Source: Gamarada debralockiae
Taxonomy: Eukaryota; Ascomycota; Leotiomycetes; Helotiales; Hyphodiscaceae
NCBI GenBank assembly: GCA_002803225.1
Contig: NXFV01000633.1
Coordinates: forward strand, 1-64,000
Direction of reading: 5' to 3'
Length of the DNA stretch: 64,000 nucleotides
Shown here in pieces: positions 24,860 through 35,775 of the stretch. The number at the start of each line of letters is the position of its first letter. The first letter of the stretch is position 1. Made by a program: the position numbers and the translations under genes. The notes below the pieces were generated by a model. It was given only the letters and a program-made list of their open reading frames with translations, ran no database searches and was not told where the DNA came from.

Positions 24860-25533
24860 ATGTCGCAGACGGGTGGAGAAACTGGTGGCGCCGTGGATGG
24901 GATTCCGTTGAAGAGGATTGAGGGATTGATTCTGGTGATGGATACGCCGAAAGGTTGTTCTAAGTGACCCAGCCTATTCTTTCAGAGTCCAAATGGCCAG
25001 ACAGATTTACGGGTTGACTGACGATTTTCGTATGTAGGACGAGGTGTTTTTGCGAGTAGAGATATACCTGCGAGGACAGTTCTTGAAGTCTCGCCAGTAT
25101 TAGTCCTAGATCCAGTCGAGAATGAGGAGCATATAAAGAAAACTGTGCTATATAATTACACATAGTAAGTCACATGGTTTACCCCTCTCGGATGAAGAAT
25201 CTAATGAATCACAGCAATTGGCCTTGCAACCCCCCAAATTCCAGCAATGGCGAAGCCAACGGCTCAAAGACACCACCAACCACAACCCAAGCAATCATCC
25301 TCGGTCTGGGAAGCATGTTCAATCATTCCACTCGTCAGCAGAACGTCGGATGGGAACGAGATCTCAAGAACCTCTTGATAACATACACGACATTGAGAGA
25401 TATAAAGAAAGGGGAGGAGCTTTGCATCTCATATGGACCACGTCTCACATTCAAGGACACAGATCCCAACCCAGATGAGATGACAGATGAGGATTGGGGA
25501 CAAGTTCTGAATATAATTGACTTTATTGACTGA
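24860..25533 (+). CDS. small SET-domain lysine methyltransferase (Set7-like)
   Basis: Three exons, 24860-24953, 25038-25164 and 25215-25533, encode 179 aa. Splicing gives the SET core: KGRGVFASRDIPARTVLEVS (S-adenosylmethionine-binding GRGVFA), the joined YNYTYNWP, then ALGLGSMFNHS-like IILGLGSMFNHS with the catalytic NHS, and finally KKGEELCISYGPR containing the essential GEELxxxYG. Being all SET with no pre- or post-SET cysteines, it resembles the compact fungal enzymes typified by fission yeast Set7, a histone H3K37 methyltransferase. The substrate here is unknown. The first intron begins GTTGTT, an uncommon donor, but the reading frame and the KGRG motif require it. An inserted Asn/Ser/Pro segment sits between the WP and the catalytic block. 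Confidence 0.85.
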
Positions 25534-25682
25534 ATTTTCGTTCACTCCCATGCATTCTGTGAGGTCTTGCTTATTATACAAGAGAGAAATATCCTGCAAT
25601 TTTTATCACCAAACCCCTAAAGCAACGGGAGCGTAACGAATGAGAAGTGAAAGTGGATGATTCAAGAAAGATGTCTCTCCAA

Positions 25683-27694
25683 TCACATGCCAGGCGGCGG
25701 TGGGACCTATATTTGTCAGTAGTGAGAGCGTCAGGCTTCATCTCCTATCTTACGTTATTGTAACCACTTCCAGGGGGTGCTCCTGAAGGTGGCGGAGGTG
25801 GATTTTCGCTAGGGGGTGGAGGAGGAGCAGAACCGGGAGCACCTGGTGCAGATTGCTGTTGAGCTGCGGCGGCAGCTGCCATATATTGCTGATAGTACTG
25901 GAGGTACGCAGCATAACCACCTGGTAGGGTCAGCATATTCTCCACATATAAACAATTCTATAACTTACCATAAGCAGCATAAGGATCAGCCTGGCCATTC
26001 GCAGCGTAATATTGAGCATACTGAGCAGCGTAATCGGCTCCTGCTGCTGGACTGCCGGCACCTGGAGCCGATTGGGTTGTTGGACTCAAGATATTGCCTG
26101 GGGTATTGGGAGCGGGTGAGTTGTATCCTCCATAACCACCACCTGATCCACCATATGAGTTGGATCGATCTGGGGCACGATCTCCATATCCACGCTCGCC
26201 ACCATATCCAGTGCTTTGAGCACCGTAGCCACGCTGTGGGGGAGGTCTGTTCTTGAACTCTTCGTACTGCTCCCTGACATTCTTCAGAAGATCCTCGCAA
26301 AGCTCCTTGGCTTTCTGCACTTCATTCGGATCGGGGCCACTATAAAATGTTAGCAGGAAACACACTAACTATCAAAATACTTACGCAACATGAAGATACA
26401 TGTCTTCGTCGCTCTCACGACCAGTACCATGCTCCATGAATCCTGAGCCTCGGCCCTTGATTTGGACACGGCATCTAGTCTCCTGTTGAATGTGCTTCAC
26501 GTAGGCTCCTCCATGACCAACAACCTGAGCACGAAGGTTAAAGCCAGGGATCGGTTCAAAGTTAATAGGGATCTTCTCTTCCGGCCATTTGCGCTGTCTC
26601 AAAGTCAGTCACTGCGGATTTGAAAGTTTGAAATAAACTCACTCTACCAAACTCATCTCTCTCAACTTGCTCTGGCTCTCGTCGACGGAATCGACGTTCG
26701 TCTACAAGATTGGGTAGTTCCTGCTTCATAAGTTCCTCAATCTTCTGGACCGCTTGCTCAAGGCCTCGCTTCGTCGTACTCGTAACGTGGAGGTAAAGGG
26801 GCGGATTCTACGTCTTCTATCAGCAAGCCCTCATGACAAGGAAGGAGAGAACTTACAGTAGCCGTAGCCATGCTCTTATCCGGATAATAATTTCCACGCG
26901 TTGTGACATCTTCAAAAGTCAACATTCAGCTCTCTTTCAAATACGTAAGTTTTAGGTATAGCGTACCAGCACCGGTTTCTTCTTTAATCTAGATGTCACG
27001 CAGCGGGAGTCAGCAGATGCCAATGAGTTTTTTGCAGTGAATGCTAGTTTCGTGCTTCAGGTAAGCTTGAAAATTCCCCACACAAGAAGATATAGAAATG
27101 GAAAGGGGAGTCAAGTCAGCTAGACCTATGTGTAGAGAAGAGCCTGATCTATCAGTGGAGATATTAACACAAGGAGTATTTACCATCTTTTGTGTAGAAC
27201 CTTTGGTCAGTGTATAGCGATTGCGTAGGTCATTGACTTCGATATCCCGGATGTAGTCGCCGTCCGCAATATACATCTCACCATTGACCGTGCTTGCGCT
27301 GTTGCCTGCCCCTGGTGATGCTGACTTTCCGCTGGGGGGGCTCATTGTGGATCGGATAGGGGGGACGTCGACATGTTGGATACCCTTCTTTGCTTGAATT
27401 TGGGCATTGATTCTGGCAGCGGCAGCAGCTAATGAAAAATGTCAGCCTAGTGATCAATTTGAAGACAGCCTTGTGAATCTTACCTGCTGCAGCGGCGGGG
27501 TCGAGTCCATCTTTCTTCGCAGCCTCTGTAGCTGGACTATCTGAGCCTCTTCCAAGGGGACTTCTGCTACGTCTGGGCTCTGGCTTGGTCACTGGAGGTG
27601 ATCGCGAGCGTCTGTCGAATCTCGAAGCACGCGGCTTTGGCTCAGTTTGGTCGAAGCGCGAGCGCTTTGCTGTGCGTCGCTCAGTGTCGTCCAT
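25683..27694 (-). CDS. KHDC4/BLOM7-like KH-domain splicing-associated protein
   Basis: Nine exons encode 488 aa: 27694-27484, 27428-27184, 26988-26967, 26909-26857, 26807-26643, 26593-26385, 26339-25969, 25920-25754 and 25706-25683. The N-terminus is Arg/Ser/Pro-rich. Residues about 120-220 form a first KH-like module whose IKEETGADVTTRGNYYPDKS is assembled from three exons, one only 22 nt. A second KH module holds FNLRAQVVGHGGAYVKHIQQ, with an unusual GHGG in place of the common GxxG, and RVQIKGRGSGF. The tail is rich in Gly, Tyr, Ala, Gln and Pro and ends PPPPGM. Animal KHDC4 (BLOM7) binds RNA and the Prp19 complex in splice-site selection. The role here is inferred from that. The gene is divergent from ILV6. 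Confidence 0.88.
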
Positions 27695-27930
27695 TGCGAA
27701 AAAATATCTATATTATTCTTCACAGGACGTGTACGCTACGTCGTGTTGCGTGCAAATAATCACGTTGACAATTAACAAAAGTGGTTGCGAAGACTCGAGC
27801 CAATTTGAGGCTGATGAATTTCTTCTTGCAAGGGTCCCTCTAGCGTCTCTCCACAAAGTTTTAGCGAGGAGCACGGACAAACAGCCGCCAATTCAACTTT
27901 TCTATTTGCGAGATCGGTCGGTTCTCCAAC

Positions 27931-27937
27931 TGAGTCA
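27931..27937 (+). promoter_or_regulatory. Gcn4/CPC1-type element TGAGTCA
   Basis: A perfect 7-bp TGASTCA site lies 95 bp upstream of the ILV6 start, in the region shared with the divergent KH-domain gene. This is the binding site of the bZIP factor Gcn4 (CPC1/CpcA in filamentous fungi), which induces amino-acid biosynthesis under starvation. Branched-chain pathway genes are classic targets, so function is likely but inferred. Confidence 0.65.
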
Positions 27938-28031
27938 CCGATATCTCAATTGCAGTGAAAGGGGTCTCAAAGGAAGGCCAACAACACTTCAATTGAATTG
28001 AGACACCAAATCGGTCATCTATTCACCAAAG

Positions 28032-29060
28032 ATGGCCTCTCGAAAAGCAGTTCTCACCCTCCCTCTCCGGGCCTCCATTCCCCGTTCCACAACCTTCCTT
28101 CCCAGACAAACCCTCAGATCCGAATCAACAGCCTCCTCAACCTCAGCATTAGCATACAAAGCCCTCCATCGCCGCATCTCACCCCTCCCCACCTCCGATG
28201 CACCGCCAGCGTGGTCAGCCCAAGCCGCCGTCTCCAACATCCTCTACGAAACGCCTTCTCCCTCTGTGACGCCCCCAAAACGTCACGTCCTAAACTGTCT
28301 CGTGCAGAACGAACCCGGTGTCCTATCCCGCGTATCCGGTATCCTCGCCGCTCGAGGCTTCAACATTGACTCCCTCGTCGTCTGCCACACTGAAGTCGAG
28401 GACTTGTCTCGCATGACCATCGTGCTTTCCGGTCAAGATGGAGTAGTTGAGCAAGCTCGCCGCCAACTTGAGGATTTGGTTCCCGTTTGGGCGGTGCTGG
28501 ATTATACTACCGCACCTCTAGTTCAAAGAGAGTTGTTGCTGGCGAAGATCAATATTTTGGGCCCGGAATATTTCGAGGAGTTGCTCGCTCATCATAGGGA
28601 GATTACGGCGAGTGATCCGGAGGGTTTGGAGGGTAATGAGGAGTGGGCTACGCGGCGCCTGGCTGAGTTGAAGGAGAGCAATGATTATCATCCTAGCAAA
28701 TTGGCTATGAGTCAGGCGTTGAGACATAAGCATGAGCATCTCAAGTCTATCACCTATTTCACGCATCAGTTTGGTGGGAAGGTCTTGGATATTAGCACGA
28801 ATAGCTGTATTGTTGAAGTGTAAGTTCCCCTTCTCTGTTCATTATGTTATGGGATTGGGACTGACGGGATATACAGCTCAGCAAAACCAACCCGAATCGA
28901 CTCCTTCATGAAACTCATCGCCCCTTTCGGCATCCTCGAATCCGCCCGAACAGGACTCATGGCGCTCCCACGCTCCCCCTTGTACGGCCCTAACGAACAA
29001 GACACCCTCCTAAAAGAAGCCGATGATATCGTGGACGCTAGCACGCTCCCCCCAGGATAG
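28032..29060 (+). CDS. ILV6: acetolactate synthase regulatory (small) subunit, mitochondrial
   Basis: Two exons, 28032-28819 and 28877-29060, encode 323 aa. The N-terminus (MASRKAVLTLPLRASIPRST) is Arg/Ser-rich without acidic residues, as in a mitochondrial presequence. The ACT domain begins near residue 84 (HVLNCLVQNEPGVLSRVSGI, then LAARGFNIDSLVV), followed by the family C-domain (ELLLAKINILGPEYFEELL, YFTHQFGGKVLDISTNSCIV) that the splice completes with KPTRIDSFMKLIAPFGILES. The protein binds the catalytic subunit Ilv2, stimulates it and confers valine feedback inhibition at the first common step of isoleucine, leucine and valine synthesis. A Gcn4-type site lies 95 bp upstream. Confidence 0.97.
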
Positions 29061-29314
29061 ACAGTTGACCGCTCACGTGGAAAAATGGGTTGTACTTAAG
29101 GATGGAGTTGGCGCTATTTTTCACGCTCAGGATTTGCGAAATCGTGGAGGATAGATTCACAATTCCGATACTCTATGTAAATGCAATATATTACATTTCG
29201 ATAGTTCCCTCCTTGTTCCTTATTCCCTGTGCCACCCAAAACGCCTTTCCTGTGTCAAAACGCCGCCCCGCATATACGTGAGAGCCATGTACCGCTGAAC
29301 AAAGGAAATGGATA

Positions 29315-32191
29315 TCAAAGCCGAACAGTCGCGCCAATGCCTGAGCCAACATACCAGACCGTTTCACTCCATTGCCCAAGCCTTACCCCCACTGTTCCTT
29401 TTGCGTCTAATTTTAAGGTTCCCCCAATAGCGTTTTTCAGGGCTTCGTAACCAACCGAATCGATCGACCAGTCAACCGGAAGTTTTGGTGTCTGGCTTGA
29501 TCCAGGTGGTACTTTGAAGGGAAAGTCGTAGTCAATCTTCCCTACAGGTTCGGTGTGATTGTAAAAAGCGGTAGCATCGATGGTCTCGATGTAGATACTG
29601 GTGTATTGAAGTGGTGAAATGAGTGTGAACTGAGCAGTGGATGACAGAAAGTGGAAAGTTGCATCGTCAATAAAATGAGGTTTGTGGCCATCTTTGTCGC
29701 CATCACCATCATCGTCGTCGTCGCCGGCGTTAGGTGCCGACAGTTTTGGAGTGAGTATCTCAATTTTGACCTTGCTGAGTGCTTTGCCAAGTCTTGGTTG
29801 GTGGGGAATAGTGTTCTCGTGGGTTTGGAAGGTCAAAGTCGTGTTGAAGCCAGAAATATATTGAGAAAGGAGTTCTCGGCCAATCTTAGCCGCCTTCTCC
29901 CCACCAAATCCCGTCGGATCCCAGGTTGCTTCGACAAGGATGTTGGTATTGTTTCCGGTGGTGATGAATACATTTCTTGCTGTTGCATCGCCGATTACAG
30001 ATCCGTTGTTGAGAATGTGTAGGCTGAAGTAGGGAACTTCGGCAGTGTATTCGGTCGGATTAGTGAAGTTGACGCGTGCTTGGAGATTGACGGAGGTTTT
30101 GCCGGTGCTCAAGACCCTAAGTTCGCCGACTTTCGGCTTGAGATCCGTAAAGCTAGCATTTGTAGAGATCGCTACAATCTCGTCAGCTTCGTCGCGGTCG
30201 AGCTGAAAAAAGTAAACGGTGCGCTAACGTTTCACAGGAACGACACCCTCTGCCGGCAAATCTTTGATGATAAATTTGCCCAGAACGGTAGAAACCTCAA
30301 CATCAACGAGGGCAACAATCTTGAGCTTGACAGCTTGGCCGAACACTATTGACTGTAAAACATCCGTGAAGACATCGTCGTCTGTGATGTTCAAGGGGGC
30401 GTCCTCAATCCGGGATTTGATCTTGAGGCCAGCCTCTTCGCCATCTTTGAGCTCAATTCTCTCCGATTCAGCGGATTGCAATTTTTGTAAGTTGAGGATT
30501 CCGAGCTCCTCATCCTTGTAGGAAACGGTGGCATTGGCACGAACTCCGGTTACGTTGATGGCGAAGTTCATCTCTTTTGGTAGCCCAGCTATTACAATGA
30601 TAGTTCCTGATATCTCAGGATTGGACTCATCGGTGCCTGGTTCCGCCAATGGATTAGGGAGGCTGAATTTGGTGTCCGTCAGGGAGAAGTTGCGGATGAG
30701 CTTGTCAAATGTCTTTCCAGGGAATGGAACAGGAACAGTGACACTTGCTGCGAGTGCTGATATCCATTCAGGAGTATCTGGGGAGGGTGTGGTGGAACCT
30801 CGAACGAAAATTGTTGTATCATTACCGTGGACATAGTCGCCTAGAAGCAGATCCAGGGGAGAAGAATCGGAGTGTGGGCAGGTCTTGATCAAAGTCTTCG
30901 GCAACTCTCGAACAATGCCACCAACGTCGACATTAACATCTGCGTATGGTTCAACGTCAATGACATCTGTCATTGCATCGGCAAGAAGAATGTATTCCTG
31001 GTCAAATCCACAATTCGGGACTAGAATATCGAAGCTCATAGGTGGAATGGTAAGCTTGACAGGGTAGCTATTTACCAAAGATAGCGAGACATCTGCAGCC
31101 ATGCCTCTACGGCCACTGGGTGAGATGGGGACTTCCCGGAAATTTAGTCGGGTAATGTTGTATCCGGGAAGTGATGGGAGGTCATTGCCTGAATACAGCA
31201 TCAGCGGAAGTTCATTTACACGAGATTAGACAAATGGAATTGGACCGGAAGAAATTTGTTCTGGTGACCCATATGGGTCCAATAAACTTATCAGACTACA
31301 TATCAATCCCAGAGGATGGGTCGTCTCAGTACAATTCCATCAAGCCAGGAATTTCTCTCCCAAGTAGAGTGAGGCAAAGGAACGGTAGAGAGATTGACCT
31401 TCAAAAACCAGTGATTCTGTGATAGTTTGAGATCCAAGAGAGAACAAGCCAGACTTTAAACCGACGTTGGCTTTCCCCATAACTCGAACTTGATCGAGTC
31501 GCCCTTCCAGCCAGTCATTGGCTACTCTTCGAATGCCATCCAAATCTCCAGGTTCCAAGGCGGTTAGAAAATCGATCGCGGTGGTGTGTCCGTTTCGAAT
31601 ATCAACAACGATTCGTGGTACATCGGCGGTTCCAACCAGGATATTGCCATATTCTGGCAAGTAGACCTCTACTTTCGATTGCTTACTCTCAACCTTCCGA
31701 GCAATCCAAGTGCCAAAGCGTCCAATGTTTCGGACAGCGTCATTCTTGACCCTTGAAGCATCCATCCTGAAGTTTGCTTGCACTCTCGCAGTCACACCTG
31801 TTGACGTAAAGTTGTGTATCGATAGATTTGTAGGCTCGATGACAAGTGATTCTTTGGCGTATTCCTCCACCACCGCAGGAGCAAAGAAAGCTGCCATGAT
31901 GATCCCAATTACTGCAACTCCTAGCACCGTCACGGCAGCAATGGTTGGCCATCTTCGTCCGCCTTTGGTAGATGTGGTTGAGCCTCGGCGTTGGTTCTGA
32001 AGCGTTCGTAATGAAGTCGCTGCAGGAGATGGTATTCGTTCGCCCTCATCCTCTTCAGCACCGTCATATCGAGGAGTATCGTCGGATCGTGACAATAGAG
32101 GTGTAACTTCGTGAGACTCGTCTGAGTGATTTGAATGCCTTGACATCGCTCGGTCACCAAGCAGTGGCGAGGTTTGCTGGTCGTCTGACAT
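29315..32191 (-). CDS. Tag1-like vacuolar membrane protein (DUF3712 repeats)
   Basis: Three exons, 32191-31399, 31188-30229 and 30171-29315, encode 869 aa. A cytosolic N-terminus with PLLG/PLLSR motifs (possible vacuolar sorting signals) is followed by one hydrophobic segment (IAAVTVLGVAVIGIIMAAFF) and then a large lumenal part made of repeated LEA2/DUF3712-like beta modules with many NxS/T sequons. This architecture matches yeast Tag1, a vacuolar membrane protein involved in ending starvation autophagy. An upstream in-frame ATG at 32473 would add 94 low-complexity residues. I choose 32191 because it gives the usual short tail before the PLLG motif. The second intron uses donor GTTAGC and a GCTGAC branch point with TTGTAG. 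A nearer CAG would leave an implausibly short intron. Confidence 0.8.
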
Positions 32192-32475
32192 TGTAAGGGA
32201 AATTTGGCTGTATAATAGCGTTGATGAAGATTTTGGACGCCCAGCCCAGTTCTTCAGAGTATGCTTATTAGGTTGAAGTGAATGAAGGGGCACTGGTTCA
32301 GCCGGTGGCGGCTTTGAAACGTTGACGATGTTGAGGTTGAAAGTGGGCAGAGCGGATTGCGTGGTCATGGCGGGCGCATCCCTGCCTGGAGGCGGTGATT
32401 GGCAGCTTAGTTTTGGTGCCTGGCTCTGAGGATCGCTATCGCTGTTGCAAGGAACTGATGCAGCTTCTTCCATCG

Positions 32476-32481
32476 TGACTC
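32476..32481 (+). promoter_or_regulatory. Gcn4/CPC1-type half-consensus TGACTC
   Basis: TGACTC (followed by G instead of A) lies 164 bp upstream of the ARG3 start. It falls in the region between ARG3 and the divergent Tag1-like gene, just upstream of the latter's alternative first ATG. Arginine genes are general-control targets in fungi, so a role in ARG3 induction is plausible, but the site is one base short of the full heptamer. Confidence 0.45.
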
Positions 32482-32644
32482 GATGAATTTTTAAAAGAAG
32501 TTGCTGAAAGAGAAAAAGTTGGTATTTTTCGCTTTCTTAAGTTACTTGGTCTTCCTTTACGATTCAATCTATTTAATTGAACTCGCTGCCTTTCTTTCTT
32601 TCTTCAATTGAAGTACCAATTGACTTTCCACAGAGACTCCCAAG

Positions 32645-33789
32645 ATGCCTCCACTGCGCCCCGCACGAACAGCCCTCCACCAGCTATCAAAAGCTTCAAA
32701 ACGGAGCTATTCCACCCCATCAACACCCCAAACCTCACCCTTCGCGCCCCGTCACTTCCTCTCAATCGCAGACCTCACGCCCACTGAACTCACAACCCTC
32801 GTTCACAATGCCTCCTCCCACAAAACGTCCATCAAATCCGGCTCTATCCCTAAGAACGTGCTCAACAGCCTCACAGGCAAGACCGTAGCAATGATGTTCA
32901 ACAAACGCTCAACCCGCACACGAGTTTCAACTGAAGCAGCCGTCGCAATAATGGGTGGGCACCCTATGTTCTTAGGAAAGGACGACATCCAGCTCGGCGT
33001 CAACGAATCCCTTTACGATACCTCCCTCGTTATATCTTCCATGACATCCTGCATGGTGGCACGGGTGGGACCGCATTCCGATGTTGCACATCTAGCGAAA
33101 TATTCCAGCGTCCCGGTCATCAATGCCTTGTCGAACGATTACCATCCTTTGCAAGCTATCGCCGATTTCCTTACCATCCATGAAGCTTTTCCTTCTTCCT
33201 CATCTAGGAATGTGGCTACGTCAAGTTTGGGTCTAGAAGGATTGAAGATTGCATGGATAGGAGACTCCAACAACGTTCTCTTCGACCTCGCGATTGCTGC
33301 TCTAAAACTCGGGGTCAACATCAGCGTTGCTTCGCCAGCTGGGTATACCATTCCTCCCTCTATGCTCGAAATCATCCAGTCATCTGCCAATGGTGTTGCT
33401 TCGCCAGGAAAACTCACACAAACTTCCGTCCCAGAAGAAGCCATCAAAGACGCGGACATCCTAGTCACAGATACATGGGTATCTATGGGACAAGAAGAGG
33501 AGAGCGCGAAGCGGTTAAAGGCGTTTGAGGGGTATCAGATCACGAATGAGTTAGCAAAGAGGGGTGGTGCGAAGGAGGGATGGAAGTTTATGCATTGCTT
33601 GCCGAGACACCCCGAGGAGGTCGCTGATGAGGTTTTCTATGGCCCGAGGAGCTTGGTCTTCCAAGAAGGAGAAAACCGTTTGTATAGCGCCATTTGTGAG
33701 TGTTCTTCCTATTTAGACTGGGATGATGCTAATCGTTCGAAATAGCTGCGTTGGAGGGTTTCGTCGTCAAGAAGGGAAAGATCGTTTAG
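32645..33789 (+). CDS. ARG3: ornithine carbamoyltransferase, mitochondrial
   Basis: Two exons, 32645-33695 and 33746-33789, encode 364 aa. An Arg/Ser-rich presequence (residues 1-35) precedes the enzyme. The carbamoyl-phosphate site STRTR lies in FNKRSTRTRVSTEAAVAIMG. The HPLQ motif appears in NDYHPLQAIADF, the ornithine-binding DTWVSMG is present, and MHCLPRH carries the catalytic Cys of the HCLP motif. The last exon supplies the C-terminal ALEGFVVKKGKIV. The enzyme makes citrulline from ornithine and carbamoyl phosphate in the arginine pathway, in the mitochondrial matrix of filamentous fungi (argB/arg-12 equivalents). It is divergent from the Tag1-like gene. All catalytic motifs are intact. 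Confidence 0.97.
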
Positions 33790-34401
33790 AGGGTATACGA
33801 AAAAGTTTAGCATGGAATTCCAAATGAAAATTGAACCACTTTGGAAGTGTTGCAATCCGTGAAGTTTGGCAAATCTGTCACAGGTTGTAGTAATTATAAG
33901 GAAGGGAGAGGTGAGTCGTGTGAGGTGGGCTCGGTCACTACAATTAGAGTCGACGGACTTCTCTGATAACTTCCTTCTTCCCATTACTATTGCATGCACC
34001 AGATGGAATGAGTCACTGGACTTGAATCGTTCAAGCAATTGAGTTTTGTTATAATCATTTTCAAGGCAGACTAGTCACTGAGCTCCAAATCGTATTAGAT
34101 TGGCATTCCCACTGCATTTAGTCGAGGGCGATCTCTGAAGCAACTTTTCCATTTATGGCTGTCGTATTGTACAAATGCTAATTGTGACTGAATCATTCTG
34201 AAGGAAATGGGTATATCCTTCGTCCTAGCAACGCCTTTCTCCTAGCCAGATCTACCAACTACCGTTTTTATAATACAGTGAAGCAAAGCAACGCTTCATC
34301 ACCTTCGATGCCTCATCTCCATCCAGCCAGTTCGATCTCCTTCAATAATCAACATACAGTAGCAAAAGACTACTCTGAAAGACCTCTCGGTTTCCCGCTG
34401 C
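33790..34401. other. intergenic between convergent units, no gene seen
   Basis: This is 3' sequence of ARG3 and downstream sequence of the repeat-protein fragment. Open frames are short and without recognisable features. Confidence 0.5.
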
Positions 34402-34650
34402 TTAATACTCGCAATCGTATCCGCCATTCACGTTGTAACAACCACCATCAGGACCGAGCCAAACGTTGCCATCGAATTCGGATCCAGCCGGTACGTCCGG
34501 ATGCATACGGGGGTTTTCAACAGAGCATCCAAGGTAGTCACCATCCTCCTTGCTGTATATACCTCCGTAAGGAGAGATATACACATCACCTTGCAGGGTA
34601 GATCCAGCTGGGACAGGTCCAGCATACGAGCAAAATCGGGACGCGAGATA
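34402..34650 (-). pseudogene. headless fragment of a Cys-containing tandem-repeat protein
   Basis: A frame of 82 codons ending in a proper stop encodes two diverged copies of an approximately 35-residue unit. The first runs CSYAGPVPAGSTLQGDVYIS then PYGGIYSKEDGDYLG. The second runs CSVENPRMHPDVPAGSEFDG then NVWLGPDGGCYNVNGGYD. Shared features are a leading Cys, VPAGS, G-D/N-V-aromatic, P-x-G-G and a final G-x-Y. The only in-frame Met is inside the second unit, a stop lies just upstream at 34651-34653, and the stop codon of the neighbouring SWIM/RING gene is only 71 bp further up. There is therefore no room for a normal 5' exon, unless that exon overlaps the neighbour. I call it a truncated gene. 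The family is not one I recognise. Confidence 0.5.
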
Positions 34651-34720
34651 CTAACCTACATGCCGGCACGAGCATCGTTGCCAAATTATTGTTGTGCGAC
34701 CCAGTACGGGTGATAGCTGC

Positions 34721-35775
34721 TCATATCTCTCTGGCCACTAGACCCAACTCGCTGCCAACGTTGACATAGCCTTCTTGATTGACTGAGCCAACGCCTCCCT
34801 TCGCAATTCGCTTGATGCTATCCTCGTCGCCTTTCCACGGTGTACGGCAATATACGCATCTAACCTCGCCGGGCTTACTCTTGGTCCACTGCTCGAAACA
34901 TTCCCGATGGATGTTGTTGCCGCAAGCTCCCTTGCACCAAATGATATCGTCGCCAGGACCGAACTCCATGACACAGACAGGGCAGTCACCTTCGATGGGT
35001 TTGCGTTCACCACAAGTATCAGTGGTAGTAGAGGTCTCACCGGACGATTGAGAGGTCGGTGGTGCATTGGCGAAGATCTCAGTCAACTCAGTGCTGAGAA
35101 GAGCAAGTTGATAGCCCAAGTCCTCACGCGCCTTGAGAACGTTGACCATGACCTATTCGTGTGAACGCATTTCCTGTGATTCTGAATGACTAGCTACTCA
35201 CGTAAATAATATGCTTGTATTGATTACCCTTTCTGCCATCTGGACATGTGCAGTGAGGTTGCTTCGTAATGGTCACTTGGTAGATATTACCAGTGGTGCC
35301 AGCAATGTCAAAGACCTCTTCCTCGTGGGTTCCATCCTCACTGAGGCATTTCTTCCTGTCAATCAAGAACATACGTCGAGTCATGACGCGATCCAAACGT
35401 TCAAGGTACGAGAGAGGGGCCTTTTTACGAAAGACTCGAAGACGCTTCTCCTCGTCATCCTTTCTAGCAGCGCGCTTTGGCTTGCTGGTGATGTCTGCGA
35501 ACTCATCGTCTTCCTCATTCTCATCCCTGGGAGCTCTAGAGACCTTGCGTTTCTTGGCAGTTTGGCTCACGGTCTATACTTGTTAGAACTGAACTTTCAT
35601 CAAAGAGGAACCATGAGGGATGTGCCGAAATAGCAGATTTAACGCGTTTGATTCCAAGAACCTGAGCCATAAACGCGGGGCTTGCACCTTGTTGAACTTT
35701 TTGGCTGGCTTGGCCCGCTTGTGAGGCTTCTCCGTTGCCAGTCTTGCTGGGAACCATGTAAGAGCGTGACGCCAT
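34721..35775 (-). CDS. SWIM and RING zinc-finger protein (putative E3 ligase) with altered SWIM
   Basis: Three exons, 35775-35644, 35573-35202 and 35152-34721, encode 311 aa. The N-terminal third is basic (TAKKRKVSRAP, KPKRAARKDDEEKRLRVFRK). Residues about 120-170 form a SWIM-like segment ending PHCTCPDGRKGNQYKHIIYV. A variant RING follows (CPVCVMEFGPGDDIIWC, then CGNNIHRECFEQW and CVYC). SWIM followed by RING is the layout of ZSWIM2/MEX-like ubiquitin ligases, so an E3 function is inferred. The SWIM consensus is C-x-C-x(n)-C-x-H, but here the third ligand is Tyr (GNQYKH), encoded by TAC at 35219-35217. A TGC to TAC change would account for it. The intron phases agree, and the first donor is GTTAAA with a CTAAC branch site. 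Confidence 0.82.
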
